Positions 18,601 through 31,100 of a DNA stretch of 64,000 bases are shown piece after piece. How positions within the stretch are numbered: position 1 is the stretch's first letter; the number at the start of each line of letters is the position of its first letter. The position numbers and the translations under genes are program-made. Source of the stretch: Chromobacterium haemolyticum (GTDB lineage Bacteria > Pseudomonadota > Gammaproteobacteria > Burkholderiales > Chromobacteriaceae); the NCBI RefSeq assembly GCF_002081825.1, contig NZ_MUKU01000021.1:20967-84966 (forward strand), written 5' to 3'. The notes under the pieces are model-generated. The model worked only from the letters and a program-made list of their open reading frames with translations, was not told the DNA's origin and did no database searches.

Positions 18601-19473
18601 TTAGTTCTTGGCCAGCGAGCGCAGATAGGCGGCGAACTCGGCGCCCACCTCATGATGCTGCAAGCCGTAATTGACCGTGGCTTTAAGATAGCCCAGCTTG
18701 GAGCCGCAGTCGTAACGCACGCCCTTGAACGGCAGCGCCAACACCGGCTCGTCCTTCATCAGCGCCGCGATGCCGTCGGTCAGCTGGATTTCGCCGCCGG
18801 CGCCCGCCGTGGTGTTGATCAGCTTGTCGAAGATGCGCGGGGTCAGGATGTAACGGCCCACCACCGCCAGATTGGACGGCGCCACTTCCGGACGCGGCTT
18901 CTCCACGATGTGCTCTACTTGCTGATGGCCGCGCGCGTCCGGCGCCACCTTGACGATGCCGTAGGAGCTGGTTTCCTCCGGCGCCACGGTTTCCACCCCC
19001 AGCACCGAAGCATGGGTTTCATCGAACAGCTTGACCATCTGTTCCATCGCGCCCGGCGCGCCTTCGATCAGGTCGTCGGCCAGGATCACCGCGAACGGCT
19101 CGTTGCCCACTACCGGCCGCGCGCACAGCACCGCGTGGCCCAGACCCAGCGCCTCGGTCTGACGGATGAAGATGCAGGACACCGACGGCGGAATAATGCC
19201 CTGAACGGTTTCCAGCAGCTTCTGCTTGTTCTTGTTTTCCAGCTCGGTTTCCAGCTCGTAAGCCTTGTCGAAATGGTCTTCGATCGAACGCTTGTTGCGG
19301 CCGGTGATGAAAATCAGCTCAGTCATGCCCGCGGCGATCGCCTCTTCCACCGCGTACTGGATCAGCGGCTTGTCCACCACCGGCAGCATTTCCTTGGGGC
19401 TGGCCTTGGTGGCCGGCAGGAAGCGGGTGCCCAGGCCGGCGACGGGAAAGACCGCTTTCGTGATTTTTTTCAT
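18601..19473 (-). CDS. galU: UTP-glucose-1-phosphate uridylyltransferase
   Basis: A 290-aa enzyme that makes UDP-glucose for envelope sugars. N-terminal nucleotidyltransferase motif [21 protein letters not shown] (in two parts: [24 protein letters not shown]), then ADDLIEG near 135 for the metal site, and [11 protein letters not shown] near 190. The start [10 protein letters not shown] is the family's usual start; an alternative ATG lies 6 bases upstream. Confidence 0.95.
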   Translation of the reverse strand: MKKITKAVFPVAGLGTRFLPATKASPKEMLPVVDKPLIQYAVEEAIAAGMTELIFITGRNKRSIEDHFDKAYELETELENKNKQKLLETVQGIIPPSVSCIFIRQTEALGLGHAVLCARPVVGNEPFAVILADDLIEGAPGAMEQMVKLFDETHASVLGVETVAPEETSSYGIVKVAPDARGHQQVEHIVEKPRPEVAPSNLAVVGRYILTPRIFDKLINTTAGAGGEIQLTDGIAALMKDEPVLALPFKGVRYDCGSKLGYLKATVNYGLQHHEVGAEFAAYLRSLAKN

Positions 19474-19546
19474 GCCCATTCTCGTTAACAAGCGTTGACA
19501 GGCGCGCATTCTACCGCGCCTCGGTCCGCGGGTGAAAGTCCCAGCC

Positions 19547-20971
19547 TCACAAACCGGCGGGAAAACGCCGCGCCAACTCCTGAGCCGCGTTTTCCAGCAC
19601 GGGCCCCCAGACGCCGGCCTCGGTCTGGCGCCAGACCCGCATTGAGTCGTACCACGGCGCGCGCTCGCCGGCGGCCAGGAAGAAGGGCGCGCTTTCCGCG
19701 CGCATCAACACCCAAACCGGCTTGCCCATCGCCCCGGCCAGGTGGGCGACGGCGGTATCGACGGTGATCACCAGATCCAGCGCCGCCACCCAGGCGGCGG
19801 TGTCCGCGAAGTCGTTCAAGGCCGGCGTGCTCAACAAACCTTGCAAAGCCGAAGGCGTCGTTCCCGGCTGCAAGGACACGAAATCAATGCCGGGCAGCCG
19901 GCACAAAACGGCGAAGTCCTCCGGCGGCACGGATTTATGGCGGCGCCAGTGATCGGCCTTGCCCACGCCCCATTGCCCGCTCTCCCACACCACGCCGACG
20001 CGCGGCCGGCCGCCGCCGCGCGCCGGGACCGCGGCCGCCGGCACCGCGCTCAGATAAGGCTGGCCGGACAGATTGTCCAGCGTCACGCCCAACGCGCCGG
20101 GCAAGGACATCAAAGGCAGTTGCCAATCGAAAGCCGGCGCGGCCTCCGGCGCCAGCAGCTCGACGCCATCGAATTGGGCGAACAGGCGATGGAAGGTTTT
20201 GGGGCAGGCCAATAGCAGGCGCGCCCGCGGATGCTCGGCCCGGAGCCGCGGCAAGAAACGCGCCATCTGCAGGCTGTCGCCCAAGCCCTGTTCCGCCCAC
20301 AGCAGCAAGGTGGACGCGCCCAGCGCCTGGCCTTGCCAGCGCCGATCGCGGTGACGCGGCTGCAGGATGGACTCCCAGCGCGCCTCGTAATACGGCCAGG
20401 CCTCGGCGTAGCGGCCGGCCAGCAATAGCGCGATAGACAAGCTGAAACGCAGATTGGCGTCGTCCGGGTCCAGTTCCAGACCCCCTTGCAACACGGCGAT
20501 GGCGTCGTCCAGCAATAAGGCGCAGGTGCAGGCGTAGCCCAGGTTGTTGCATCGCGCCGGACTCGCGCCGGCCAGCTCGATGGCGCGCAGATGGCAAGCG
20601 ATGGCGTCCTGGTATTGCAGCCTATGTTGCAAGACCACGCCCAGATTGCTCCAGGCGTCGACATGCTCAGGCTCCGCCGCCAGCGCCTCGCGCAGCAGCG
20701 CTTCCGCCAGTTCCAGTTCGCCCAGCTCCTTGAGCAGCACCGCCAGATTGCACTTGATGTTGACGGACTGCGGATTGAGGGCGGCGGCGGCCAAGTAGTC
20801 GTCCAGCGCGCGCGCGTTGTCGCCCTGGCGCAGGCGGGCGTTGGCGCGGTTGGCCAGCGCCTGCCAATCCTTGGCGTTCCGCCTCAGACATTGATCAAAT
20901 GCCTGCTCCGCCTCGCGCCAGCGGCCCTCCGCCGCCAATCGGTTGCCTTGTTCGAAGGCTTGGTCCGCCAT
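19547..20971 (-). CDS. TPR-repeat protein with glycosyltransferase-like C-terminal domain
   Basis: A 474-aa cytoplasmic protein. Residues 1-210 are about six tetratricopeptide repeats (for example [23 protein letters not shown] and [19 protein letters not shown] segments). Residues 220-474 resemble the glycosyltransferase-9/41-like domain common in bacterial TPR proteins, with [18 protein letters not shown] and a [19 protein letters not shown] nucleotide-sugar-site-like motif. It starts 14 bases after ligA, so the two are probably co-transcribed. The substrate is unknown. Confidence 0.8.
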   Translation of the reverse strand: MADQAFEQGNRLAAEGRWREAEQAFDQCLRRNAKDWQALANRANARLRQGDNARALDDYLAAAALNPQSVNIKCNLAVLLKELGELELAEALLREALAAEPEHVDAWSNLGVVLQHRLQYQDAIACHLRAIELAGASPARCNNLGYACTCALLLDDAIAVLQGGLELDPDDANLRFSLSIALLLAGRYAEAWPYYEARWESILQPRHRDRRWQGQALGASTLLLWAEQGLGDSLQMARFLPRLRAEHPRARLLLACPKTFHRLFAQFDGVELLAPEAAPAFDWQLPLMSLPGALGVTLDNLSGQPYLSAVPAAAVPARGGGRPRVGVVWESGQWGVGKADHWRRHKSVPPEDFAVLCRLPGIDFVSLQPGTTPSALQGLLSTPALNDFADTAAWVAALDLVITVDTAVAHLAGAMGKPVWVLMRAESAPFFLAAGERAPWYDSMRVWRQTEAGVWGPVLENAAQELARRFPAGL

Positions 20972-20985
20972 ATCCGCTCCTTGGC

Positions 20986-23409
<2,424 letters not shown>

Positions 23410-23415
23410 TCAAAC

Positions 23416-23440
23416 AAGAAAAGCCGGCATGGTGCCGGCC
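23416..23440 (-). terminator. Intrinsic terminator after zipA
   Basis: Read on the - strand: GCCGGCA, loop CCA, TGCCGGC, then TTTTCTTGTTT. It separates zipA from ligA, so the two are probably not one simple transcript. Confidence 0.7.
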
Positions 23441-23524
23441 TTGGAAACGGTAGATGGTCAAACGGGCCGATCACCCCAGTGTAGCGGCTGAACGGCAAGG
23501 CAACACCGGGGCCTAGGGCCGGCC

Positions 23525-24709
23525 TCAGGCGAACAGTCGCAAGGCGGCCACGCTTCCCGGAGCGATGCCGCGGTCGTCCATGCTGCCGTAGATGTGCAGC
23601 AATTGCTCGCGAATGCGGGTCAGGCCGGCGTCGGACAGCGGGCGGCGGTTGTCGTCCACCAGTTGGGCGTCGAACTCCTGCGCCAACTGGCGCGCGAAAT
23701 ACACGGCTCGGTCGAACACCTCGACGCCGCCGGCCACGCGCGGCACGTCGAACAACAGAGTCAGCGCCGGGAAGGATTTGTCCAGCAAGGTGTGGAAGGT
23801 GAACGGCATCTGGTCAGCCGCCATCAGCGAATACAGGGTGTTGCCGGAGTCCGCCAGGTAGTGGAAGGCGCCGTCCGGCTCCAGCTGCAGGCCGGCGGCC
23901 TCGGCGAAGCTGCGCAGACGCGTGCCTTCTATCGGCCCTTGCGGCACGATGTTGATGCCGATCAACACGTCCACGTCGGCGCAGAAGCGGTCAAGTTCGC
24001 GCGCAGCCACCAGCTTCTGCTGGCGTTGCGGGAAGCTGACCGCGGCGTCGTGCTCCTCGGCGAAACGCGATACCTGTTGGCAGAAACCAGCCAGTTCCTG
24101 CTCAGTCACCGCGCCGCTGCGGTCCACCATCTGCATGCTGACGTTGATCTGCTTGTAACGGGTGCCGGGCAAGGCTTCGGCCGGCTTCCACAGACCTTTT
24201 TCCGTGCGGCCTATCAATTGGGTGCGCTTGCCCACGTTGAAGCGCGGAATCGCCGCCAGCTCGTGCGGCGCGTGGAACACCACTTCAGCGATGAAGTCCA
24301 GCGACGGGTCCAGCATCGCCACCACCAGCGCCTGGTGATCGGCGGAGTCCATACGCGGTGCCTCGTCCTCGTCCTCGTCCTCCATCACCGGCACCGCGTC
24401 AAAAACCGCCTCGCGCGGCCGGTCGGACTCGGCTCGCGCCGGCTCCGCGGGGATTTGCGGCTCAAAGTAAGCGGCGGCGTAGTCGTCCGGCTCCGGCGAG
24501 GCGTCCACCAGCACCGGCTCCATCCGGTCCTGCTTCACGCCGTCGCGCACATTGTTCTTGGGTACGTCCAGCAACACGTCGTCGTGGCCGCGCGTGAAGG
24601 CCTGGCGAGTCTTCTTGCGAAAACGCCATTCCTGAAAAGCATTGAATCCGTACACCAGAGCGATCACCGCGCCGCCCAGTATCAATACACCAATCTGTAA
24701 TTCGCTCAT
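23525..24709 (-). CDS. zipA: Cell division protein ZipA
   Basis: A 394-aa inner-membrane protein that tethers FtsZ. The N-terminal MSELQIGVLILGGAVIALVY is a membrane anchor, followed by a basic stretch (EWRFRKKTRQ), an acidic/proline linker to about residue 240, and the C-terminal FtsZ-binding domain (GTRLRSFAEAAGLQLEPDGAFHY in pieces: EAAGLQLEPDGAFHY, LLFDVPRV). The start MSELQIG fits the membrane anchor; a longer frame does not. ligA follows on the same strand, as in the standard smc-zipA-ligA cluster, but smc is 3.5 kb away. Confidence 0.9.
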   Translation of the reverse strand: MSELQIGVLILGGAVIALVYGFNAFQEWRFRKKTRQAFTRGHDDVLLDVPKNNVRDGVKQDRMEPVLVDASPEPDDYAAAYFEPQIPAEPARAESDRPREAVFDAVPVMEDEDEDEAPRMDSADHQALVVAMLDPSLDFIAEVVFHAPHELAAIPRFNVGKRTQLIGRTEKGLWKPAEALPGTRYKQINVSMQMVDRSGAVTEQELAGFCQQVSRFAEEHDAAVSFPQRQQKLVAARELDRFCADVDVLIGINIVPQGPIEGTRLRSFAEAAGLQLEPDGAFHYLADSGNTLYSLMAADQMPFTFHTLLDKSFPALTLLFDVPRVAGGVEVFDRAVYFARQLAQEFDAQLVDDNRRPLSDAGLTRIREQLLHIYGSMDDRGIAPGSVAALRLFA

Positions 24710-25291
24710 CAGCCAGTCCGCATTAAGGCGAATAATCGAAGCCGTCGGCAGCCTCCTCGCCGCGCGCCGACGCATCTTTCAATGCGCGATGCGGCGTCTT
24801 TCGGCAATAGCCAGGCCGACAGCCTCCCTTTAAGTATTCGGCAACAAAACCGTTCGAATCTGGCGTTTCGGCCAGTCGAGAACGGTGATAGACCACGGTT
24901 ATTATAACGAAAGCCTCAGCTTGCGCATCATTTGGCGGCAATTTAGCCGTAAATGCCTTGCCGCCAGCGTAACCAAGCCGGGGCGATAGCTGATGCGGGC
25001 AATTTGGTGCTTCAAACCGGGTTCGCAACCTGAATTGGATGCCGAATCGCCCCTGCTGGTTCCATCGGACCGCGTAGAACGGCTCCAGCCGGCCGTTCAA
25101 CGTCTCGAATCAGGCCCGCCGCAAGCGGGCCAAATGGAAGCGGAACGTCATTTTCAGTGCTGGAAGGTCCGGCAGATGACATTTCTGACAGGGGCGCTCT
25201 GAAATATCTCGTGCCAGAATATTTCGTGTTCATGCAAATGAATGATTCCAAATCGTCTTAAACACTGCTTAGGAAAGCAAGGGATAGATCG
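24710..25291. other. Intergenic region between zipA and marR
   Basis: I find no convincing gene in these 580 bases; the 125-codon frame at 24723-25100 (-) has unlikely composition. Visible signals are a TATAAT-like hexamer on - (24901-24906) facing zipA without a good -35; a perfect 9-bp inverted repeat TGGCGGCAA (24933-24941) / TTGCCGCCA (24958-24966); and GAAATAT (25201-25207) / ATATTTC (25219-25225) close to marR. Confidence 0.6.
25201..25225 (+). promoter_or_regulatory. Inverted repeat upstream of marR, candidate MarR operator
   Basis: GAAATAT-N11-ATATTTC in an AT-rich stretch 67 bases before the marR start. MarR proteins bind such inverted repeats, often in their own promoters. No direct proof. 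Confidence 0.4.
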
Positions 25292-25759
25292 ATGAAAAAC
25301 ACTTCTCAAGCCAGTTTCCTTCCGGTGGTCCACGAGCTGGCGCGCACCTACCAGGCATTCGAACAGTTTGCCAGCCAGCACATTCGTCAGCTGGGCCTGA
25401 CTCCGCCGCAATTCGACGTGGTCGCCACCTTGGGCCATAGCAAGGGCATGAATTGCAAGGAGCTGTCCGACCGTACGTTGATCACCAAAGGGACGCTGAC
25501 CGGCGTCATCGACCGGCTGGAAGACAAGGGTCTGGTTACCCGTACCATGCAGCCCAACGATCGTCGCAGCGTGTTCGTTTCCTTGACCCAACACGGCGAA
25601 CGTCTGTTCGATCAGGCCTTCCCCGCTCATATCGACTATATGCAGATCGCCTTCAAACGCTTTGGCGAACACGACCTGTCCGGCTTCTGCCAGGAACTGG
25701 GCCGCCTGCGCGAAGGCTTCAGCCTGGCCCTGGAGGAGCAGGAAGAAGTCACGGCTTAG
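25292..25759 (+). CDS. MarR family transcriptional regulator
   Basis: A 155-aa winged-helix dimer. Recognition region CKELSDRTLITKGTLTGVI near 55-73 and the wing motif DRR (PNDRRSVFVSLT) near 90. The first and last helices form the dimer interface. The divergent neighbour is zipA and the convergent one is the tonB-like gene, so no target is obvious beyond itself. Ligand unknown. Confidence 0.88.
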   Translation: MKNTSQASFLPVVHELARTYQAFEQFASQHIRQLGLTPPQFDVVATLGHSKGMNCKELSDRTLITKGTLTGVIDRLEDKGLVTRTMQPNDRRSVFVSLTQHGERLFDQAFPAHIDYMQIAFKRFGEHDLSGFCQELGRLREGFSLALEEQEEVTA

Positions 25760-25865
25760 GATCCCCTAGCCGTCACCGCCCTTTACCCGGCGGCGAGACG
25801 CGGCCCCGCGATGCGGCCCGCGCCCTCGCCGCCATTGCGTTTTAAACTCCGGCCGCGCTCGCGGC

Positions 25866-26528
25866 TCAATGGCTCTGAAAACGCACCGGCACAATCAACA
25901 CCGAATCCACCGCCTGGCCGTTGCGTTTGGCCGGCGCGAAGCGCCAGCGCTCCACCGCGGCCTTGGCCGCTCGGTCCAGCCGCGGATAACCGCTGCTGAC
26001 GGCCACCGTCACCTCGCCGGCGCGGCCGGCGGCGCTAACGCCCACCCGCAGTAAAACCGTGCCCTGCTCGCCGTTTTCCCGCGAGCGTTCCGGGTATTCC
26101 GGCTGCGGATTGTTCAGATATTCCGCGCGGTACAATGCCACGCTGTCCGCGCCGCCCTGCGACGCACTGCCGCCTCCCGACCGCGCGCCGGCCCCGCTCT
26201 TCGCCCCCTCGACGCCTGCTGACTCAACGGCGGCTGCCGCCGGCGCGGCTAGGCCGGCCTCCGGCAAAAGCGAAGGCGCCGTAAAACGGACGCTTGGTTT
26301 GGCGCTTGGCCTGGCCGCCGCTTTATTGTCAAGCTTGTCGCCGGCCTTATTGCCGGCCTTGGCCGCCTTCTGAGCGATGGCGGGCGATGGTCCGCCGGCG
26401 GGCTGCGCCAGTCTCAGCGTCAACGCGGCAACGCTTGGCGGCGGCGGACGGCCTTGCCAAGCAAACAACAACAAAGCGTGCAGCGCCAGCGACGCCAGCA
26501 GGGCCCAGCATACAGGGCGCGCGCCCAT
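25866..26528 (-). CDS. TonB-family energy transducer
   Basis: A 220-aa protein with a single N-terminal membrane helix (CWALLASLALHALLLFAW), an Ala/Pro/Lys-rich periplasmic spacer (residues 35-140) and a C-terminal TonB domain (PEYPERSRENGEQGTVLLRV, WRFAPAKRNGQAV). It would transfer proton-motive energy to outer-membrane receptors such as ChuR. exbB/exbD are not adjacent. ATG 26528 is 8 bases after the narK-like stop, with a GAGG-type ribosome site, so both genes share a transcript. Confidence 0.85.
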   Translation of the reverse strand: MGARPVCWALLASLALHALLLFAWQGRPPPPSVAALTLRLAQPAGGPSPAIAQKAAKAGNKAGDKLDNKAAARPSAKPSVRFTAPSLLPEAGLAAPAAAAVESAGVEGAKSGAGARSGGGSASQGGADSVALYRAEYLNNPQPEYPERSRENGEQGTVLLRVGVSAAGRAGEVTVAVSSGYPRLDRAAKAAVERWRFAPAKRNGQAVDSVLIVPVRFQSH

Positions 26529-26536
26529 CTCTCGCC

Positions 26537-27913
26537 TCAACAGCGCATCCGGCTGTCCGACCGGCTGTAATGCCACCAAGCCACCAGCATGGACACCAGA
26601 TAAAACACAAAGAACATGCCGAAAGCCGGCAGGAAACTGCCGAAGGCGGCCAGCGCGCTGCCGAAGGATTTGGGAATCACGAAGCCGCCGAACGCCGCCA
26701 TCACCGAGCTGACGTTCATCGCCGACGCGCCGCGGCGGCCGCCGCGCGCATAAGCTTCCGCAACGTCCAGGCCGGCGGCCTTGGCCCGCTGGCCGGCCTG
26801 CAACAGAAAAACCTTGGGCGCCAATTGAAAAGACGAGCCGTTGCCCACGCCTGCGGCGAAGAAAATCAACTGAAACATGGCGAGGAACAACCAGAACGAA
26901 CCGCCGTTGCCGGCGGAGGGCATGCTCAGATAAACGCCGACGGTGGCCAGCGCCATCACCCCGTTGCTGAGCATGGTGGCGATGCCGCCGCCGATGTGGT
27001 CTCCCATCCAGCCGCCCAGCGGCCGCGACAAGGCGCAGACCATGGGCCCGATAAAGGCGTAGGGCGTGACGTCGATCAGCGGAAACATATTGCGCGCCAG
27101 CAGTGGGAAGGCGGCGGCGAAGCCGAGGAAAGTGCCGTAGCTGCCCATGTACAGCAGGCAGATATACCAAGTGTGCGGATCGCGCATCGCGTCCAGTTGG
27201 TCATGCGGCGTGATGCGCAGTTTCGGCAGATCATGCGCGTACAACAGGCAGGTCAGCGCGATGACGACGATGAAGGGCAGCCACAGATAGCCAGCGTTTT
27301 GCAGCCACACCGGGTGCACGGCGCCGCCGACGCCCCAGATCTGCGGCATGCCGCCGAATAAGGGCAGCAGAATGGCGACCGGAATCGCCAGCTGCGCCAC
27401 CGACACGCCCAAATTCCCCAGGCCCGCGTTCAGCCCCATCGCCAGCCCCTTGGCCGCCTTGGGGAAGAAAAAGCTGGTATTGGACAGATGGGAAGCGCTG
27501 GCGCCGCCGCCAATGCCGCACAAGCCGGACACCAGCAACAACATGGGGAACGGCGTCGAAATATCCTGCACCACCGCGGCCACGCCCAAAGCCGGCAGCA
27601 AGAGCAGCAAGGTGGAAATACCCAGCCACAGGCCGCCGCCCACCCAGCTCCATATCCATGAGTACAGCAGCCGCATCAAGGCGCCGACCAGCGGCGGAAT
27701 CGACACCAGCAGGAACTGCTGCTGATTGCTGAGCGCGAACCCAACCGCCGGCAGGTTGACCACCACCATGCTCCACATCATCCAGATATTGAAGTTCAGA
27801 TGCAGCGACAGGATGGACAGCCAGAGATTGCGATTGGCGATGCGCCGCCCGCGGCGCAGCCAGAAAATAGGGTTTTCAGGTTCCCAACGCTTGATGCTTA
27901 CGGTCATGCCCAT
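26537..27913 (-). CDS. Nitrate/nitrite transporter, NarK-like MFS protein
   Basis: A 458-aa MFS protein with about 12 helices. Nitrate-porter signatures are visible: WEPENPIFW and IANRNLWLSILSLHLNFNIW at the start, LCGIGGG, FFFPKAAKGLAMGLNAGLGN near 165-185 (nitrate signature type) and NLGVSVAQ, and a second GVGNGSSFQLAPKVF region. It should move nitrate in or nitrite out. No nitrate reductase genes are in the window, which is unusual for narK. A second start lies two codons downstream. Confidence 0.82.
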   Translation of the reverse strand: MGMTVSIKRWEPENPIFWLRRGRRIANRNLWLSILSLHLNFNIWMMWSMVVVNLPAVGFALSNQQQFLLVSIPPLVGALMRLLYSWIWSWVGGGLWLGISTLLLLLPALGVAAVVQDISTPFPMLLLVSGLCGIGGGASASHLSNTSFFFPKAAKGLAMGLNAGLGNLGVSVAQLAIPVAILLPLFGGMPQIWGVGGAVHPVWLQNAGYLWLPFIVVIALTCLLYAHDLPKLRITPHDQLDAMRDPHTWYICLLYMGSYGTFLGFAAAFPLLARNMFPLIDVTPYAFIGPMVCALSRPLGGWMGDHIGGGIATMLSNGVMALATVGVYLSMPSAGNGGSFWLFLAMFQLIFFAAGVGNGSSFQLAPKVFLLQAGQRAKAAGLDVAEAYARGGRRGASAMNVSSVMAAFGGFVIPKSFGSALAAFGSFLPAFGMFFVFYLVSMLVAWWHYSRSDSRMRC

Positions 27914-28017
27914 TCATCCAGCAATGATATCGCCCGGCGGCCGCTGCCGCCGGGAAGCTGCGCAGTATGCCATTCGCGCGCGCGCTCCTGTTTGCGCGCC
28001 GTCAAATTGCAACTGAC

Positions 28018-28170
28018 GAAAACAGTTTGCGGAAAGCTAAAACTAGACGAGACAAGGCGAAAACGGCTGAGGAAGCGGAATGATCAACTGGCACATGAGC
28101 ATTTCGAAGCCGGTTTCAACGCCCTTTCTCCATCCATCCCGCTGACACACAGCAGACTTTAAACAGGCTC
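28018..28170. repeat. Inverted-repeat element B, copy 3, after smc (diverged)
   Basis: Read on -, it starts GAGCCTGTTTAAAGTCTG immediately after the smc TGA (28171-28173) and contains GTTGAAACC, TTCGAAATGCTCATG, TTCCGCTTCCTCAGCCG, CGCCTTGTCTCG. These are the same blocks in the same order as in copies 17752 and 54586. The distal end is diverged (GCTTTCCGCAAACTG), so its limit is approximate and I see no clear target duplication. Confidence 0.75.
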
Positions 28171-31100
28171 TCAGGCGGTTTCCCGCATTTTCAACGCTTC
28201 CACGATGTCCACCGCCACAATGCGGCTGACGCCCTGCTCCTGCATGGTCACGCCCACCAGTTGTTCGGCCATTTCCATGGTCAGGCGGTTATGGGAAATA
28301 TAGAGAAACTGGGTTCGCTCCGACATCTGTTTGACCAGATCGCAGAAACGGCTGGTATTGGCGTCGTCCAGCGGCGCGTCCACCTCGTCCAGCAGGCAGA
28401 ACGGCGCCGGGTTCAGCGAGAACAGCGAGAACACCAGGCTCATCGCCGTCAACGCCTTTTCCCCGCCGGACAGCAGGTGAATCGTGCTGTTCTTCTTGCC
28501 CGGCGGTTGGGCGATGATTTGTACGCCGGCGTCCAGCAGGTCCTCCCCGGTCAGCACCAGTTCGGCGCGGCCGCCGCCAAACAGCGTGGGGAAAAACTCG
28601 CGCATCTTGGTGTTGACCGCATCGTAAGTGGCTTGCAGCATCTCGCGGGTTTCGCCGTCTATCTTGGCGATCGCCTCTTCCAAGGTGGCCATCGCCTGAT
28701 TCAGGTCTTCGGACTGGTTGGCCAGATAGTCGCCGCGCTTTCTGGCTTCATCCAGTTCCTCCAGAGCCGCCAGGTTGACCGCGCCCAGCCCTTCCAACGC
28801 GCGCGCCAGCCGGGCAATCTCGGCCGCCAGCGCGTTCGGCTTCACCGCCTCGCTCAGATCGGCCATCAGCGCGGCTTCGTCGGCGCCGGCGCTGGCCAGC
28901 TCTTCGGCGAAACGCTCCATCGCCAGCCGCGCTTCCTGGTGCTTGAGCAGCCAGTCCGAACGCGCTTCGCGCAGCGCCGGCAAGGCGGCGTTGGCTTGCT
29001 GTTGTTGATGAGTCAATTCGCGCAGCTTCTCGGTCAGGCCGTTGAGCCGGTCGCGCACCGCGCCCAGGCTGTGCTCGCGTTGTTCGCGTTCGGCCAGGGC
29101 CAGCTGCAAGGCCTCCTCCGGCACCGCTTCCTCCACTGCCTCGGCTTCCTCGGCCAGAGTCTCCAAGCGCTCGGCCAGTTGCTGATCGCGCTCGTCCAGC
29201 TCGCGGCCCCGCCGCGCCAGCTCCGCCACCTTCTGCTCGGCGGTGCTCATTTCCAGCTTGATCTCATGCAGCATGCGCTCGGCGTCGCGGGTCTTGTTGC
29301 GCGCCAGTTGCAAACCGGTCTCGGCGTTGAGCCGATCCACGCGCATGTCTTCCAACTGCACCGTCAGCTCTTCCAGCGTCAGCGCCGTCTCCTCGCCCAG
29401 CATTTCCGCCTCGGCGATGCTCTGGCGGGCCAGTTCGCCCTCGTCGGCGATGCGCCGGCGCTCGGCCTCGATCGCCGACAGCCGCGCCGCGCCCTGGCGC
29501 GCGGCCTGGTCCAGCTTGACGTGCTCCAGGGTTGCCGCGTTCAGTTCCGCCTCCAAGCGGGTCAGCGCGCCCTTTTGCGCCCGCACCGCCTCGGCCAGCA
29601 TGCCGCCGCGGCTTTGCAATGATTCGCGACGCCGCTGCAAGGCGTCGATTTCCGGCAACAAGGTCTCCAAGCGCGACTGGGCCGCTTCCAGCAGCGCCTT
29701 GCGCGCCATCAGGCCGTCGCCGCCGGCTTCGGCGTGCAGGCACAGGCTGGCGGCGTAAACGCGGTGGCCTTCCGGCGTCAGCAGGCAAGCGCCGGCCGGC
29801 AATTGTTCGCGCAAGGCCAGCGCCTCATCCAACGATCCGGCCAGGTAGACGCCGGCCAACCAGTCCTGCAAGGCGGCCTGGAAGGGTTGGGCGGCTCGCA
29901 CCTGTTGCAACAGCGTCGGCCACGAACGCTCCGCTTCCCAATCCCGCACTGTCGCGCCGTCCGCCAGCGCCAGCGCCGCCGGCGGCAATTCGCCGGACAA
30001 CGCGGCGGCGCGCGCGGCCAGGCGCTCGCCCAGCGCCGCTTCCAGCGCCGCTTGCCATTTAGGCTCCACCTGCAGGCTCTGCCACAACTGCGGCGCCTCG
30101 GCCAGGCCCCGGCGCTGCAGCCAGCCGTCCAATTGCTCGCTGGCCGCCTCGCGCGCCAGCATCCCGGCCAGCGCGGCGGCTTCGGCTTCGGCGCGCGCCT
30201 GCTCACCGCGCAGCGCGGCCAGTTGCTCGTCCAGTTTTTCGCGCTCGGCGGCCAGGTCAGCCTGCTTGGCCTCGTCGGCCACCAGCCGGCCTCGCACCGT
30301 CTCCAGCGCGCCGCGCGCGCGTGCCACTTCGGCGGCGGCGGCTTGCTGCCGCTCTTGGTCCGGCAAATTCAAATCGCTCAGTTCGCGGCGCAAAGCGTCT
30401 TCGCGGCCGGACAGCTGCTCCAGATTGCGACGCTGATGCTCGCCGTTCTGGCGCGCCAGGTCCCGATCCCGGCTGAGCTTGGCCTGCTGCGCGGTCAGCC
30501 CGTTCAACTGCTGTTCGATGGCGCGGTATTCCGCCTCGGCGGTGGGCAGTTCGTCGGCGCCGTCCTCCAGCGTCATCTGCGCCTCTTCCAGCCGCATCTG
30601 CGCTTCTTCCCGCCGCGGCAGCCAATCGTCCAGTTCGGCCTTCACCTGGCCGCGGCTTTCGGCCAGCACCTGGCGCTCGGTGCGCACGGCGCCCAGTTCG
30701 CGGTCGACGCGGGCGCGGTTCTGCTCGCGATGGCGCTGAGCCTCTTCCAGCCGCGCCAGTTGGGCGTTGGCCTCGAACAAGCGCTGCTGCGCCTCGTGCA
30801 CTTCGTCGCTGGCGGCGAAATGGCTTTCGCGCACGGTTTCGGATTCGGCCTCCACATGGGTGACCGCCGCTTCCAGCGCCGCTTCTTCGGTTTCAATGCG
30901 CGCCAGTTCCCCGCGCGCCGCCGCCTCGTTGCGCGCGGCCTCTTCGCGTCGCGCCAGAGCCAACAGGTTTTGCTTATGGGTCAGCGCGCCGCGCAGATCG
31001 TGGTATTGGGCCGCCACCTCCGCCTGTTCGGACAAGCGCTCCACCTGCCGTTCCAGCTCTTGCCGCAAGTCCGCGATGCGCTCCAGGTTGGCGCGGGTGT

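Noticed and set aside
24723..25100. 125-codon frame on - upstream of zipA
   Set aside because: No ribosome site, atypical composition and no recognisable features.
25077..25102. Hairpin GAACGGC/GCCGTTC upstream of marR
   Set aside because: Short, imperfect and not placed near a start or stop; likely chance in GC-rich DNA.
26529..27170. N-terminal extension of the tonB-like frame
   Set aside because: It runs through the narK-like gene in another frame; ATG 26528 gives a proper membrane anchor and sits 8 bases after the narK-like stop.
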